A program made the position numbers and the translations under genes. Source: Smittia aterrima (lineage: Eukaryota; Arthropoda; Insecta; Diptera; Chironomidae). Taken from it: a DNA stretch of 64,000 nt. The first letter of the stretch is position 1, and the number at the start of each line of letters is the position of its first letter. The stretch is taken from positions 26,412,001-26,476,000 of the forward strand of contig CP093831.1 of NCBI GenBank assembly GCA_033063855.1, in the 5' to 3' direction. Of this stretch, positions 23,138-34,656 are shown one piece after another. The notes under the pieces are model-generated. The model searched no databases. It saw only the letters and a program-made list of their open reading frames with translations, and had not been told where the DNA came from.

Positions 23138-23237
23138 NNNNNNNNNNNNNNNNNNNNNNNNNNNNNNNNNNNNNNNNNNNNNNNNNNNNNNNNNNNNNNN
23201 NNNNNNNNNNNNNNNNNNNNNNNNNNNNNNNNNNNNN
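23138..23237. other. Assembly gap (100 N)
   Basis: Exactly 100 N, a conventional placeholder of unknown size, placed where the satellite meets the gene cluster. The left side is mid-satellite and the right side is already the 3' end of a BTB pseudogene, so satellite and gene sequence are missing. Confidence 0.99.
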
Positions 23238-23283
23238 AAATTTATTACGAAAGCAATTTAAAGATTTTTTAGTCTAAGCATTT

Positions 23284-23690
23284 TTATTTGTCTCTCAAAA
23301 GTTCGTCTAAAGCTCGACGAGCATCGATCAGCTGCTTTACTTTCTCAGGATCTTCCAAAACTTTGACTGGCAATTCCGGAAACTTCTCGGCAAGCAGACG
23401 AGATGCTTATACCATCAAAAGTTGAGATGAATATCGATGAGCGAACAAGAAGATTTTCAGAGTATTTGAGTCGTCAAGTTGATCGCAAATATTTTCTCGT
23501 AAATCGATTTCATTTTTGCGATTTTAAACTTGTCAGCAATTTAGAAATTTTCCTTTGCGTTTCCATCTTCTGAGACCTCATTCGTGTAAATAAATTTCAG
23601 CAAAGCTTCAACTAAGTTTGCACTGCAGTCTGGAATTTTTATTTCCGTTGCCTCGCATTGATCTTCAAATATTTGAAGAAACTATTTCGA
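23284..23690 (-). pseudogene. LRR-BTB gene, truncated copy 0
   Basis: Translated on the minus strand this is the second half of a BTB domain (ending ALLKFIYTNE) and the following helical tail ending DARRALDELLRDK, the same protein as at 33335-33920. It carries two in-frame stops (GTATAAGCA in the LLMV-ASRL segment and TTCTAAATT after KENF). It has lost the start of the BTB domain and the whole LRR part. The break point, at the sequence AAATATTTGAAGAAAC, is shared with copy 4 at 45345, so both descend from one truncated parent. Confidence 0.85.
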
Positions 23691-23700
23691 CCACAATTGG

Positions 23701-23766
23701 CAGTGTAGAGGTTCGGCACGTAGGTGCGACTTTAGTTTGGTACCTCGAAAAAAAGGAACCAAGGTT
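23701..23766. mobile_element. Short MITE-like remnant
   Basis: It begins CAGTGTAGAGGTTCGGCAC, close to the CAGTGTGGAGGT terminus of the foldback element at 10937. It matches the longer copy at 45359-45456 but is shortened on the right. It sits exactly at the truncation point of the BTB pseudogene. Confidence 0.5.
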
Positions 23767-23969
23767 GACGCAAACAAAATAACTTTTTTTTTTAAAAACA
23801 GCAGAATTAAGTTTATGCGGTTTTAACTAATTTGAGGACGATCAACAAGATTGCATCATTAGAATTTCGAATAAATTTTTCCTTTATCAAGAAAACGCTG
23901 TACAAAATGAACTTACGAATTTAGGTTCAGCTGCAGAATGCTAAAGGTGTTAGCACCTGGCACCTCACT

Positions 23970-26152
23970 TTAAAAGTATTCTGTCAATAATGAACAAGAA
24001 TAGCAATAGTGACCATTAAAGCAATTGTGACATATAAATTTCCCATATTCGTCACCCAAACTAATCGTCTTTCTCGGTCTTATTATTAAACGGAGTCGGA
24101 ATTCCTCTCTTTTGACTTCGCGCAAAATTTCATCTTTCTCAGAACTCGACTTGAAAGCATCTTCAAAGACTTCGACAGTTTTGAGGTCCTTGCAGTTGGA
24201 CAGAAACAAATTGAAGATTTCCTTTGAAGCGACAAATCCATATCCAAGCTTAACGTGTTTCAGATGTGGCCAGCCTTCCGTGATAACTTTGACATTCTTG
24301 ACATTTAAAAAAATGTCTTTGTGAAACATTAGAATTTCAAATTCTTCGATGTTTGGCATTGCTTTGACAACTTTCCTCCAATATTTTTGTTTGTTGTAAT
24401 TTAGCGCAGTGATTGAGAGTTTTTTCAACCATGGAATGTTCACTCCTTCATCGAAAATTCCGCCAGTAATACTTGAGACATGAATATTCTTGAGCTTAGA
24501 TGGATTGCCGGCGATGAACATCACAATTTTCTTCGAAAGGTAGTGTTCGCCTAGATCCAGAGTTTCAAGATTTGGAAGTTTGTAAAAGAATTGTTTGATT
24601 GATTCCAAGTCATCGTTTATGATTAGTTTTTGAATTGACGGGCTTACAGAAAAATTGGAGAAAAAGGAATCTTCTTGAAGATAGCGATTGACACAAACTC
24701 TCAATGTTTTCATCTTGTGAAACTCGTTGAAAATCATCTCATAGACTGATGTTGGGAAAAAATAATCAAGATCAATTTCCTCCAAAGAATTCACAAACTT
24801 CTTCATGAAGAGCAAGAAGTTTTCCTCTGAGCCGAAGATTTTAGTGTAAAATCCCATTGAAAGCTTCTTCAGAGGAAACTGGGCCGCTTGAAGCTTCTCC
24901 AAAGGATTGTTCTCGAAAAAATCTTCGCAAAAATTAATTGAGAGTTCTTCGAGTTTTTTCTGATCTGCCAGAAATGAAATCAATCCAGAAGGTTCGTGAT
25001 TTTTTATGGATCGTATGTATAAACTTGTTAACTGCGCTCTCTCAGGAAATTTCACGATCTGAAAAAGAAAATCAATGTAGAAGTGACCAATATTCGTTTC
25101 AACTAATTCGGCTTACTTTAAGATCTATTCCATCCAGCAATAACACCTTTAACTGATTAAGATGAGTGAGATCGAGATCATATGACGACAATTGCGAAAT
25201 TCTCAACGTTTCAAGTTTCGTCAAAGAAGCAATTTGTTTGCTGAAATTTTCCTCGTCTTCTTTCATAACATCACAACAATTAATCTCAAGATTTCTCAGG
25301 TATGATCCATTCGTAAGTGCCATCAGTAGCCGGTACTCTAACTTCTCATGATTTCCGATTATTTTGACCGATTGATAGTTGCGTGCAAACTTATTTGGAT
25401 ACATCTGATCATGTCTATTAGAATTATAAACAGAAAGACTAATCTTCTTCATGATTGCTGCGTCCTGACCAATTAGTTCATGCCATCTGAAAAAATTTGT
25501 AAGAACAAGTGGCAGTAGCTTGTAACCAAGTGGACTGGTTACAGGAGGTTGGGCGTTACTGGGTTTACTGATCCGAGGCGGACCCGAATCTGGTCAGCTC
25601 TGATAATTTCTGTGAACAAATGAAAGCTCTAACTCCAAAGGAAAAGAAATTTCACTTGGCGCTGGCAAGAAGTGGACCCAGATCTGGTCAGCTATTGGAT
25701 CCATGCACTCTATTCAACATGCTGATCACTTCTTGTGAACAAGTCACAGCGGAAATGTGCTTCCGTTTTCGAGAAAAAATATTTCCAAACTTAAAATCGA
25801 CTTTTTATATGGAGATCCCAGGTTTTGGGCCCGTAAGCCCTATCCTGATGAGCCAGCCAAAAATCATTAAAAGTTGTTTTTCTTATTAAAATTTTCTATC
25901 GACTAGTAAAGAAATCAATTCGCTAGCTCATTGCGTTCGCGAGTTATCTCAATCGCGGACGTCGGACCACGGACCACTATAAGGTGTTCTCATCCTTCGG
26001 ATGCAAAATCCTAAAAACTTAAAAGATCTTAATATTTACCTTTTGCAAACAAGCGATAATTCCAACAGAGATTTAAAATTTAAGTTTTCAAAAACTTGCA
26101 ACAAGATCTCTTCCGGCAGATCATTTAACTGAGTTTGTGGTTCTTGAATCAT
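23970..26152 (-). CDS. F-box/LRR protein, copy A
   Basis: Three exons on the minus strand: 26040-26152, 25117-25486 and 23970-25058, all with GT-AG junctions, giving 523 aa. The first ~50 residues form an F-box: LNDLPEEILLQVFENLNFK, then SLLELSLVCKRW spanning intron 1. The F-box binds Skp1 and recruits substrates to an SCF ubiquitin ligase. The rest is irregular leucine-rich repeats (for example LPNLETLDLG and WPHLKHVKLG), the presumed substrate-binding part. This copy starts M-I-Q where the others start M-S-Q. Intron 1 is 553 bp instead of 50 because of an insertion. The C-terminus is a Cys/His-rich tail (CHNCFNGHYCYSC) found only here and in copy E. The target is unknown. Confidence 0.85.
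25510..26012. mobile_element. 503-bp insertion in intron 1 of F-box copy A
   Basis: Compared with the 50-bp intron 1 of the other four copies, this copy has about 503 extra bases placed after AAGAACAAG. The insert contains the near-palindrome GTAACCAAGTGGACTGGTTAC and two related segments containing TGGACCC-GATCTGGTCAGCT or CGGACCCGAATCTGGTCAGC. It has no long ORF. No terminal repeats or target duplication are clear, so its class is unknown. Confidence 0.6.
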
Positions 26153-26593
26153 TTCTTAGTTTCACGTTAACTTGAGCTTCTATTTAATAAATTACTGAAG
26201 GAACAAAAATGCACGTCTGACAACCGTGAAATCAAATAAACATGTGAATTCTTTTCGTGCAGCTAATCTTTTTGCAAACTCTTGCAACAAGAAGAAGAGA
26301 AGTCTTTTTACATTTTCTATAATTGTATTTTAGTACAGAACTGACCAATACCGTGAAATCCTTATTGCCCAAATGAGGCGACATCGAAACGTTTATTGTG
26401 AAATTGCTTTAATTGTAGCTAAAGTTTTATTAGTGAATTAAAAAAAATTTATGGGCCCATCGAAGAAAGATTGTGAATGTTTACCAGGAAATTGAAATTT
26501 AAAACGAATTTCTTTAGAAATTGATAAGACTTTTAAGAGTTTGTTTCGCAAATTTCCAAGTCGCAATAAAAAGTTTGTTCGTGAAACTTTATC
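26153..26593. other. Divergent intergenic region between F-box copy A and the Asn/Ser-rich ORF
   Basis: 441 bp between two divergently oriented genes, repeated with high similarity in every unit of the cluster. It presumably carries both promoters. Shared blocks include TTAACTTGAGCTTCTATTTAATAAATTACTGAAG and AAACATGTGAATTCTTTTCGTGC in shortened form; no clear TATA box was identified. In the next two units this interval is enlarged by a 1-kb mobile element. Confidence 0.5.
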
Positions 26594-27038
26594 ATGAGCA
26601 CAAGTCAGAGCAAAAAAGATTCTGATAACGACATTTTTCGATGATGACGGCGACGAATTCGGTGGAATTCCCTGGCCACTGATAAATATTGACCTCGATT
26701 TAATAAACAAAAAAGCAACGAACGTTCACAATCATTTGCCTCACATGAGCAACAAACCTCAAGAAGTTCCGCCTGGTTACACTCCAAATGTTTTCAATTC
26801 AAATACGACTTCGAATGACTTCTCCACGCAATCTCATTTCGCACAGTATCCGATTTCAAATCAATATTACAATCCAAATCTCTTGATCGATCATCAAGCA
26901 GGAATCGCACTAGATCAACGTCAATGCAACCTCCAAAGTTCTCCGCCGATGGCTGACATCAAATTATCTTTTAAAGGAAACACGAGATCATCGTCTTCTG
27001 ATGACAATCATGTTCAATGTAAAATGGAAAATATTTAG
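26594..27038 (+). pseudogene. Asn/Ser-rich ORF family, copy 1 (frameshifted)
   Basis: The ATG at 26594 opens a short frame (about 16 codons: MSTSQSKKDSDND...) that stops at TGA-TGA. The +1 frame then continues open to 27038, encoding an acidic start (DDDGDEFGGIPWP) and a low-complexity Asn/Gln/Ser-rich region ending KMENI. Downstream of the shift the frame is kept open in copies 1-3. I recognise no domain. The frame break is shared by every copy, so it either pre-dates the amplification or is read through by +1 frameshifting at CGA-TGA. It runs divergently from F-box copy A. Confidence 0.5.
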
Positions 27039-27043
27039 TTTAG

Positions 27044-27808
27044 TTAGTCCAATCGAACAATGAAATGAAAAATTGAAGGATCTTCCAAAACTTTCACTGG
27101 CAATTCCGGAAACTTCTCGGTAATCAGACGAGATGCTTTCACCATCAAAAGTTGAGATGAATATCGATGAGCGAACAAGAAGATTTCCAGAGCATTTGAG
27201 TCGTCAACTTGATCGAAAATAATTTTCTCGTAAATCGATTTCATTTCTGCGATTGTCAGCAATTTCGAAGTTTTCATTTGCGTTTTCCATCTTCTGAGAT
27301 CTCATTCGTGTAAATAAATTTCAGCAAAGCTGAGTTTGCACTGAAGTCAGGAGCTTTTATTTCCGTCGCCTCGATTTGATCTTCAAATATTTTAGCGAAC
27401 ATTTCACTTCCCATTCCTAAAATATTCTTGTGAACTTTAAATTTCTTGTCGCTTGTGATGATCGTGAGATCAGAGAAAATTCCTGAAATCCACATTTCCT
27501 TGAGTATCGGATCGGAGTCCACGAGATCAGAAACAACAATTGGTTTGATGCAATCAACTTCATGAGATCTCCAAGTGAATTTGTTGAACCTCTCCGTCCT
27601 GGCAAGTAGCAAGCTCCAATGTTTTTATTGTATCTAAGGCTCACTCGAACATTTTCTCCTCCAATCAAAGGTTTTAGAAGATTTGATGATGCGAACTAGA
27701 TTTTGCTGTCGACGAATGTAACTTCTCGTAAGTTTGGCATCTCAGTGAAAAAATCGTCGGGCAATTATGTCAATTCACAATTTTCAAGGAAAGTTCTTAA
27801 CCAAAAAT
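27044..27808 (-). pseudogene. LRR-BTB gene, copy 1
   Basis: On the minus strand the first ~200 bases encode the C-terminal part of an LRR protein (LPDDFFTEMPNLREV, FASSNLLKPLIGGENVRV, NSLGDLMKLI) that aligns with the intact LRR proteins at 61952 and 62976. Next comes a BTB/POZ domain (GIFSDLTIITSDKKFKVHKN) and a helical tail. Lesions seen: TAA before LPDD, TAG after DSKI, a frameshift between LRR and BTB, and an extra A after SEDG. A deletion fuses the C-terminus to the end of the neighbouring plus-strand ORF. BTB proteins serve as cullin-3 adaptors; this copy cannot. Confidence 0.85.
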
Positions 27809-27937
27809 TATGCAGAAAAAAAGAAAAATCGAAAAAAGATTTTTACCAGGTCGCCTGTGACCGGTGTTCTTCAAAACTTTGTCACGAACTGAAGAAAATA
27901 CTTTTCCAATGCTTCCAAATGTTTTTTTTAGGGGTAA

Positions 27938-28079
27938 ATGAGATTCGCTCTTGTAATTGTTGTTGGTGTAGTGACCGGTGAGTAATCGTTATCAGGTAGA
28001 AAGTCCACTAAAATTTTAGCTCATTTTCAAAGAAGTTTTCACTTTTATTGCAGTTTCTGCTAAGACGCAAACAAAATAA
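27938..28079 (+). pseudogene. Orphan signal-peptide gene remnant, copy 1
   Basis: An ATG frame of 13 codons plus one base (27938-27977) ends at a GTGAGT donor. A 76-bp intron ends TTTTATTGCAG at 28053; exon 2 continues in frame for nine codons and stops. The predicted 21-aa product, MRFALVIVVGVVTVSAKTQTK, is a textbook secretion signal with almost no mature part. It is most likely the 5' end of a truncated gene for a small secreted protein. The same structure is kept in two other units. Confidence 0.5.
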
Positions 28080-28350
28080 CTTTTTTTTTAGAACAGCAGA
28101 ATTAAGTTTATGCGGTTTTAACTAATTCGATCAACAAGATTGCATCATTAGAATTTCGATTAAATTTTTCCTTTATCAAGAAAACAATTTACAAAACGAA
28201 CCTACGATTTTAAGTTCAGCTGCAGAATGCTAAAGGTGTTAGCACCTGGCACCTCACTTTAAAAGCACCTCCACTCTGTCGATAATGAACAAGAACAGCA
28301 AGAGTGGCAATTAAGGCAATTGTGACATCTAAATTTCCCATATTCGTCAC

Positions 28351-29707
28351 TGTTGTCTCCCGACGACTTATTATCAAAACCCTTGCTCGTACATTTTTGA
28401 GAAAATTATACGAAAAATCTGCCACTGCAACGATCAAGCAGAAGCCTTATGCATTAGAAAAACACAACATCGCTTGATGCTTTGAAGTAAAGAAGCCGGC
28501 GCTTTTCGATTTAATTGAAAAGAATTTAATTTTAAAATCTCACGCGCAAATGAAGTTTGTTGTTGTACTCGCGGAACGATAAGATAAGAGACCAGTTGAA
28601 ATAGAATCGTCGTGGCACAAAAACATAAACTTAAAGTAAACTCATTTAGAAATTCATTTTAAATTAAAGCCTTGGTTCGAAGTTCTGCTGAGAACTCGCT
28701 GGCGTGCCAGGAAGATCACAAATCTCATTTCAATTGCAAAGAAAGCGAAGATCGGTAATTGAAACTTTGCAAATCACTTGCCCTTTTATTCATTGAAATC
28801 AAATTAGATCGCAACCAGAACGCTCGAACTAGTTATTGAAGTCTCATCGCTTGTGCGATATAAGAAACAAAGTCAATCCCCTACCAATGTAAGTAGAATT
28901 AAGAAAAAGTTAAGCATTCATCTAAACAAGATTATTTGTAGAAATTTGAATCACGCACTTAAAAGAAATAAAGTTGATCACAACAGTCTGCGTTCGGCTG
29001 CCGACTAATACGCATCGTCCAAAATTGAGAGGCGATGTGAAGTCGAAAAAAGTCCTTCCTAGGCAAATTTAAGTAGTTAAAAGTGTCGTATTCATCTAAA
29101 TGGAGTGATATTTCGTGGAAAGTCATCGATTGCAAGCCGAAATTCAACATTGCAGCGGAGAAAGTTCGAGAAGCATTTTGACTGCGCAGTACATCGCTTT
29201 TTACGGTCTGGCCATCTCAACTGATCCTGAGCCGAAGCCTTGAAGAGTCGAAGCAAACAATCGACTCTGTTTCCATCGAGATCAACACAAAACTTGGATG
29301 AAATTATAAGAAAAAATCTCGAATTTGACGGATGGCGTAATTCTCCGCTTTGTTCATCAAAGTGCGTAGTTATTACAGTGAAGACCCGCCAAACAGAAAT
29401 CTCTCGTCTTCGACCATCAAAATTTTTTGGAACAATTCTTTTTGACCTGTGACGCATCAGTGGAACTGTAGGGGAGGAAGGACTCGTCACCCTTCTAAGG
29501 ACCTGGTTCCCGGACCAACTTTCCCAATTATGACATTTGAATTTTTTGAACAAATTTTATTTGAAAAAATGTAATTTGAAATTTATTTTGTACGCGAGGC
29601 CCGGTTAAATGCACATAGTTTGCGAACCGATTAATAAATACTTAAACAAACAAACAAGTTGATCACAAACTTGAAAAGAGGATTTTCGTACGAGCGACGA
29701 GGCAACA
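28351..29707. mobile_element. 1.36-kb TGTTG...CAACA insertion, copy 1
   Basis: F-box copies A and E are continuous across this position; here 1357 bp interrupt the sequence between CGTCAC and the gene's 3' end. Termini are TGTTGTCTC and GAGGCAACA. In the two sister copies GTCAC flanks both ends (5-bp target duplication), while here the right flank reads ATAATCGTTAC. TG/CA ends with a 5-bp duplication suit a BEL-type solo LTR or short LTR-derived element. Inside are a TATA-like GATATAAG (28856), AATAAA, a GTAAGT donor and traces of a broken frame. Just left of it (28256-28350, minus strand) lies the severed tail of the ancestral F-box gene, recognisable from copy A. Confidence 0.65.
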
Positions 29708-31303
29708 ATAATCGTTACCCAAACTAGTCATCTTTCTCTGTCTTATTATTAAACGGAGTCGGAATTCCTCTCTTTTGACTTCCCGCAAAATTTCATCTTT
29801 CTCAGAACTCGACTTGAAAGCATCTTCAAAGATTTCTACGGTTTCCAGTTCCTTGCAGTTGGACAGGAACAAATTGAAGATTTCCTTTGAAGCGACAAAT
29901 CCATATCCAAGCTTAACGTGTTTCAGATGTGGCCAGCCTTCCGTGATAACTTTGACATTCTTGACATTTAAAAAACTGTGAAACATTAGAATTTCGAATT
30001 CTTCGATGTTTGGCATTGCTTTCACAACTTTCCTCCAATATTTTGGTTTGTTGTAATTTAGCGCAGTGATTGAGAGTTTTTTCAACCATGGAATGTTCAC
30101 TCCTTCGTCGAAAATTCTACCAGTAATTCTTGAGACGTGAAGATTCTTGAGCTTAGATGGATTGCCGGCGATGAACATCACGATCTCCTTCGTAAGGTAT
30201 CGTTCACCTAGATCCAGAGTTTCAAGATTTGGAAGTTTGTTGAAGAATTCTTTGATTGATTTCAAGTCATCGTTTATGATTAGTTTTTGAATTGACGGGT
30301 TTACAGAAAAATTGGAGAAGAAGGAATCTTCTCGAAGTGTGCGATGGATAATAACTCGCAATGTTTTCAGCTTGTGAAACTCGTTGAAAATCATCTCATA
30401 GACTGATGTTGGGAAACGATGTTCAATATAAATTTCCTCCAGAGAATTCACAAACTTCTTCATGAAGAGCAAGAAGTTTTCCTCTGAGCCGAAAATCTCA
30501 ATGTTTAATTTAATTGAAAGCTTCTTCAGAGGAAACTGAACCGCTTTAAGTTTCTCCAAAGGTTTGTTCTCGAGAGAATCTACGTATAAACGAATTGAGA
30601 GTTCTTCGAGTTTTTTCTGATTTGCCAGAAATGATATCAATCCAGAAGATTCGTGAATTTTTGAAGATTGCACGTATAAACTTGTTAACTGCGCTCTCTC
30701 AGGAAACTTCACGATCTGAAAAAGAAAATCAATGTAGAAGTGACCAATATTCGTTTCAACTAATTCGGCTTACTTTAAGATCTATTCCATCCAGCAATAA
30801 CACCTTTAACTGATTGAGATGAGTGAGATCGAGATCAAATGGCGACACTTGCGAAATTTTTAACGTTTCAAGTTTTGTCAAGGAAGCAATTTGTTTGCTG
30901 AAATTTTCCTCGTCTTCTTTCATAACATCACAATGAATCTCAAGATTTCTCAGATGTGAGAAATTCGTTAGTGTCATCAGTAGCAGGTAATCTAACTTCT
31001 CGTATCTTCCGTATATTTTGACCGATTGATAGTTGCGCGCAAACTTATTTGGATACATGTGAATACGTCTATGAGAATTATAAACTGCAAGACTAATCTT
31101 CTTCATGATTGCTGCGTCCTGTCCGATAATTTCATTCCATCTGAAAAAATTGGTAAGAACAAGAAAAACTTAAAAGATCTTAAAACTTACCTTTTGCAAA
31201 CAAGCGATAACTCCAACAGAGATTTAAAATTTATGTTTTCAAAAACTTGCAACAAGATCTCTTCCGGCAGATCGTTCAACTGAGTTTGTGGTTCTTGACT
31301 CAT
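29663..31303 (-). CDS. F-box/LRR protein, copy B
   Basis: Exons 31191-31303, 30774-31140 and 29663-30715, minus strand, 510 aa, with a 50-bp intron 1 and a 58-bp intron 2. The F-box is as in copy A with EEILLQVFENINFK. LRR region intact. The 3' end of the frame runs about 15 codons into the TGTTG...CAACA insertion and ends ARTKILFSSL, so the C-terminus is transposon-derived and lacks the Cys/His-rich tail. All splice sites are canonical and no internal stop is seen. Confidence 0.85.
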
Positions 31304-31635
31304 TTCTTAGTTTCACGTTAACTTGAGCTTCTATTTAATAAATTACTGAAGGAACAAAAATGCACGTCTGACAACCGTGAAATCAAATAAACATGTGAAT
31401 TCTTTTCGTGCGGCTAATCTTTTTGCAAACTCTTGCAACAAGAAGAAGAGAAGTCTTTTTACATTTTCTATAATTGTATTTTAGTACAGAACTGACCAAT
31501 ACCGTGAAATCCTTATTGCCCAAATGAGGCGACATCGAAACGTTTATTGTGAAACTAGTTTACCCCGGGCGGCTTCGCCACCCGTCAAAACGAATCTCTT
31601 CGAGTTTACCGAAATTTTCTCGAGTTTCTCCGAAA

Positions 31636-31800
31636 TTTTCCCGACTTTTCCCGAAGTTTTTCCAAAATTTTCCCGAGTTTTTCCGAAATTTTCCCGACTT
31701 TTCCCGAAGTTTTTCCAAAATTTTCCCGAGTTTTTCCGAAGTTTTCCCGACTTTTCCCGAAGTTTTTCCAAAATTTTCCCGAGTTTTCCGAAGTTTTGGG
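31636..31800. repeat. 53-bp tandem repeat (about 3 copies)
   Basis: Units begin TTTTCCCGACTTTTCCCGAA and recur at 31636 and 31689, a 53-bp step, with small changes in the last copy. It forms long open frames of Phe/Pro/Lys repeats on both strands that are by-products of the repeat. Confidence 0.9.
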
Positions 31801-32094
31801 TTCATGCACAACGACGCTTAGTTCATTTTTTCGTCGCCAGTTGCGCTAAAGTCGAGCGTTACGCCACAGAAGGAAAGAAGGAAAGAAAGAAAGAATTTCA
31901 CATCAAGACAATTCTTATTATTATTGCTTTATACCTGGCCCACACAATGTTTTTTTTGTTCAAAAATTTGTCGGGCCCGGAGTATTGTTTTCGGTCAAGA
32001 AATAAAAAAATATAACCACCATTATATTTCACTTTTCTCGACGTTTCATGATATTTAAAGCCAGAAAAACCAATAAAAAAAAACCTGTCCGGAT

Positions 32095-32096
<2 letters not shown>

Positions 32097-32129
<33 letters not shown>
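32097..32129. repeat. GT microsatellite
   Basis: About 16 GT units inside the 1-kb element; the second element copy has about 15 units at 38461-38491. Confidence 0.98.
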
Positions 32130-32132
<3 letters not shown>

Positions 32133-32275
32133 ATGTCTGTAAACACCATAACTCTCGAACCAATGCAGCTAGCGCGCTCAAATTTGGTTTACAACTTTGT
32201 ATTGTTCCTCGGAGAAACCCTATTGAAAATGAGCACTCTAGCGCCTCCCCTTCTGGTACCTCCCATACACATGGT

Positions 32276-32467
32276 CTAATAGTTATAAATAGTTATACAT
32301 AGTTATAAATAGTTATAAATAGTTATAAATAGTTATAAATAGTTATACATAGTTATAAATAGTTATACATAGTTATACATAGTTATACATAGTTATAAAT
32401 AGTTATAATAGCTATAAATAGTTATATAAGCTATAAATAGTTATAATAGCTATAAATAGTTATAAAT
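32276..32467. repeat. 10-bp minisatellite (ATAGTTATAA)
   Basis: About 19 copies of a 10-bp unit alternating ATAGTTATAA and ATAGTTATAC, with some shorter GCTATAAATA units at the end. The sister element has fewer copies (38639-38797), so the array has changed length since duplication. Confidence 0.95.
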
Positions 32468-32723
32468 GGGCCGGAGTTCAACCAGCGTATAGGTCGCGTA
32501 GCGACCGTCGCGTGTTGCGTGGTTGTGTCTTAGGCCGCAGGCCGGAGACATCCACCGTGCTCTCTAGTTTGTACCTAAAGTTGGTCCCATCGAAGAAAGA
32601 TTGTGAATGTTTACCAGGAAATTGAAATTTAAAACGAATTTCTTTAGAAATTGATAAGACTTTTAAGAGTTTGTTTTGCAAATTTCCAAGTCACAATAAA
32701 AAGTTTGTTCGTGAAACTTTATC

Positions 32724-33168
32724 ATGAGCACAAGTCAGAGCAAAAAAGATTCTGATAACGACCTCTCTCGATGATGACGGCGACGAATTCGGTGGAATTC
32801 CCTGGCCACTGATAAATATTGACCTCGATTTAATAAACAAAAAAGCAACGAACGTTCACAATCATTTGCCTCACATGAGCAACAAACCTCAAGAAGTTCC
32901 TCCTGGTTACACTCCAAATGTTTTCAATCCAAATACGACTTCGAATGACTTCTCCACGCAATCTCATTTCGCACAGCATCCGATTTCAAATCAATATTAC
33001 AATCCAAATCTCTTGATCGATCATCAAGCAGGAATCGCACTAGATCAACGTCAATGCAACCTCCAAAGTTCTCCGCCGATGGCTGACATCAAATTATCTT
33101 TTAAAGGAAACACGAGATCATCGTCTTCTGATGACAATCATGTTCAATGTAAAATGGAAAATATTTAG
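32724..33168 (+). pseudogene. Asn/Ser-rich ORF family, copy 2 (frameshifted)
   Basis: As copy 1, with ATG at 32724. The region before the frame break reads GACCTCTCTCGATGATGAC instead of GACATTTTTCGATGATGAC, but the frames relate in the same way. The +1 frame downstream is open to KMENI. It differs from copy 1 by a few substitutions such as Ser to Pro in NVFNPNT and Tyr to His in FAQHPI. Confidence 0.5.
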
Positions 33169-33334
33169 TTTAGTTAGTCCAATCGAACAAGGAAAAGAAA
33201 AATGTTTAAATTTATTTAAAGAAAACTGGAAATAAATGTTCGTTAAGAAGAAAAAAAAAACAAATTGTTGTCTCTAGATGAATATTCAAAATTTATTACG
33301 AAAACAATTTAAAGATTTTTTAGTCTAAGCATTT

Positions 33335-34112
33335 TTATTTGTCTCTCAAAAGTTCGTCTAAAGCTCGACGAAGCTGCTTTACTTTCTCAGGATCTTCCAA
33401 AACTTTGACTGGCAATTCCGGAAATTTCTCGGAAATCAGACGAAATGCTTTCACCATCAAAAGCTGAGATGAATATCGATGAGCGAACAAGAAGATTTCC
33501 AGAACATTTGAGTCGTCAACTTGACCGCAAATAATTTTCTGTGATTTTGAACTTGTCAGCAATTTCGAAGTTTTCCTTTGCGTTTCCATCTTCTGAGATC
33601 TCATTCGTGTAAATAAATTTCAGCAAAGCTTCAACTGAGTTTGCACTGCAGTCTGGAATATTTATTTCCGTTGCCTCGATTTGATCTTCAAATATTTTAG
33701 CGAACATTTCACTTCCCATTCCTAAAAAATTCTTGTGAACTTTAAATTTCTTGTCGCTTGTGATGATCGTGAGATCAGAGAAAATTCCTGAAATCCACAT
33801 TTCCTTGAGTATCGGATCGAAGTCCACGAGATCAGAAACAACAATTGGTTTGATGCAATCAACTTCATGAGATCTCCAAGTGAATTTGTTGAACCTCTCC
33901 GTCCTGGCAAGTAGCAAGCTCCAATGTTTTTATTGTATCTAAGGCTCACTCGAACATTTTCTCCTTCAATCAAAGGTTTTAGAAGATTTGATGATGCGAA
34001 CTAGATTTTGCTGTCGACGAATGTAACTTCTCGTAAGTTTGGCATCTCAGTGAAAAAATCGTCGGGCAATTATGTCAATTCACAATTTTCAAGGAAAGTT
34101 CTTAACCAAAAA
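33335..34112 (-). pseudogene. LRR-BTB gene, copy 2
   Basis: The best-preserved BTB domain of the family: a 133-codon frame (33516-33917) with DLTIITSDKKFKVHKN and SVEALLKFIYTNEI, then a deletion of about 26 bases after DKFKI that shifts the frame into the C-terminal tail (ending RRALDELLRDK at 33335). The upstream LRR part carries the same TAG and TAA stops as copies 1 and 3 and is out of frame with the BTB part. A short LLRDK-terminal 3' UTR follows. Confidence 0.85.
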
Positions 34113-34242
34113 TTATGCAGAAAAAAAGAAAAATCGAAAAAAGATTTTTACCAGGTCGCCTGTGACCGGTGTTCTTCAAAACTTTGTCACGAACTGAAGA
34201 AAATACTTTTCCAATGTTTTCAAATGTTTATTTTAGGGGTAA

Positions 34243-34384
34243 ATGAGATTCGCTCTTGTAATTGTTGTTGGTGTAGTGACCGGTGAGTAATCGTTATCAG
34301 GTAGAAAGTCCACTAAAATTTTAGCTCATTTTCAAAGAAGTTTTCACTTTTATTGCAGTTTCTGCTAAGACGCAAACAAATTAA
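34243..34384 (+). pseudogene. Orphan signal-peptide gene remnant, copy 2
   Basis: Exon 1 34243-34282, GT-AG intron, exon 2 34359-34384. Same signal peptide as copy 1; the last codon before the stop is Asn instead of Lys. Confidence 0.5.
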
Positions 34385-34656
34385 CATTAATTTTTAGAAC
34401 AACAGAATTAAGTTTATGCGGTTTTAACTAATTCGATCGACAAGATTGCATCATTAGAATTTCGATTAAATTTTTCCTTTATCAAGAAAACAATTTACAA
34501 AACGAACTTACGATTTTAAGTTCAGCTGCAGAATGCTAAAGGTGTTAGCACCTGGCACCTCACTTTTAAAGCACCTCCACTCTGTCGATAATGAACAAGA
34601 ACAGCAAGAGTGACAATTAAAGCAATTGTGACATCTAAATTTCCCATATTCGTCAC

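Larger units (their letters stand above)
31562..32563. mobile_element. 1.0-kb unclassified element with 7-bp target duplication, copy 1
   Basis: CTAGTTT flanks the block on both sides (31555-31561 and 32564-32570), and the related intergenic regions of units A, D and E lack it. It begins with a GC-rich hairpin (CGGGCGGCTTCGCCACCCG) and ends with others (GGTCGCGTAGCGACC, GGCCGCAGGCC). Between them are a 53-bp tandem repeat, GAAA repeats, an inverted CTCCGGCCC/GGGCCCGGAG pair, a GT microsatellite and a 10-bp minisatellite. There are no terminal inverted repeats and no coding region. Hairpins plus minisatellites recall non-autonomous Helitron/Helentron relatives, but those make no target duplication, so the class stays open. 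Confidence 0.65.

Noticed and set aside
31898..32302. ORFs with VCVCVCV or THTHTH runs
   Set aside because: Translation of the GT microsatellite.
31562..32563. Helitron/DINE-1 assignment for the 1-kb element
   Set aside because: Hairpins and minisatellites fit, but a clear 7-bp flanking duplication does not; left unclassified.
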